Shown: positions 54,359 through 54,385 of the stretch, piece by piece
Position numbering within the stretch: position 1 is the first letter of the stretch
Layout: each line of letters opens with the position of its first letter
Source of the DNA: Enterocloster bolteae
GTDB taxonomy: Bacteria > Bacillota > Clostridia > Lachnospirales > Lachnospiraceae
Direction of reading: 5' to 3'
DNA: 54,385 nt
Assembly: GCA_021772025.1 (NCBI GenBank)
Contig: JAETNT010000027.1
Location: 1-54,385 of the forward strand
Made by a program: the position numbers and the translations under genes
Notes under the pieces: generated by a model
The model's input: the letters and a program-made list of their open reading frames with translations, nothing else
The model's database searches: none
What the model was told of the DNA's origin: nothing

Positions 54359-54385
54359 TGAATTATGGATTCTATTTGATTGAAT

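Overview
The window looks like chromosome from a Gram-positive anaerobe of the class Clostridia, most likely Lachnospiraceae. This is inferred from gene content and style: strong AGGAGG ribosome sites, MnmA next to a NifS/NifU pair, IspF-CysS-MrnC-RlmB in one run, a clostridial-type GlnRS, a YheO-type regulator and a SpoVB-like flippase. No species call can be made from the sequence alone.

Layout. 1-1.3 kb: a small membrane-toxin/antisense-RNA pair, a 5'-truncated tyrosine integrase, and tRNA-Met and tRNA-Val. 1.5-6.8 kb: lipid kinase, then ispF, cysS, mrnC, rlmB and an L-lactate dehydrogenase. 6.8-7.8 kb: a DUF4397 repeat protein on the minus strand. 8.0-9.8 kb: tRNA-Thr followed by a small mobile-type island (Uma2 nuclease, ribbon-helix-helix protein, truncated GIY-YIG protein, XRE repressor) with an operator array. 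10-15.5 kb: decayed MATE gene, glnS, MocR-type regulator, a MORN-like secreted protein whose 3' end is formed by a hairpin repeat, and a NUDIX hydrolase. 15.9-21 kb: an HPr-like protein without the usual histidine, a YheO regulator beside a truncated transporter, and a beta-glucoside PTS/6-phospho-beta-glucosidase pair. 21.1-21.9 kb: IS200-like element with frameshifted transposase. 21.9-29.7 kb: flippase, nifS-nifU-mnmA, lipoprotein amidase, acyltransferase, small coiled-coil protein, then tRNA-Ser. 30-31.3 kb: GGDEF protein.

31.35-46.96 kb is the main accessory locus: a contractile phage-tail-like particle (tailocin, PBSX/diffocin-like order). It has a CI-type repressor with an ImmA-like protein, a divergent operator-promoter region, an ArpU/RinA-like activator, tail terminator, sheath, tube, two tail chaperones joined by a predicted -1 frameshift, tape measure, LysM/XkdP, XkdQ, DUF2577, DUF2634, baseplate J, XkdU, two fibre proteins, holin and amidase. 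There is no terminase, portal, capsid or integrase, so it should make headless tails released by lysis. Between the fibre and the lysis genes lie a group II intron remnant and a second type I toxin-antitoxin-like pair.

47.2-52.5 kb: a large membrane protein, then a lipoprotein solute-binding protein next to a methyl-accepting chemotaxis protein. 52.6-54.4 kb: decayed HAD and HD-domain genes and small ORFs on the minus strand.
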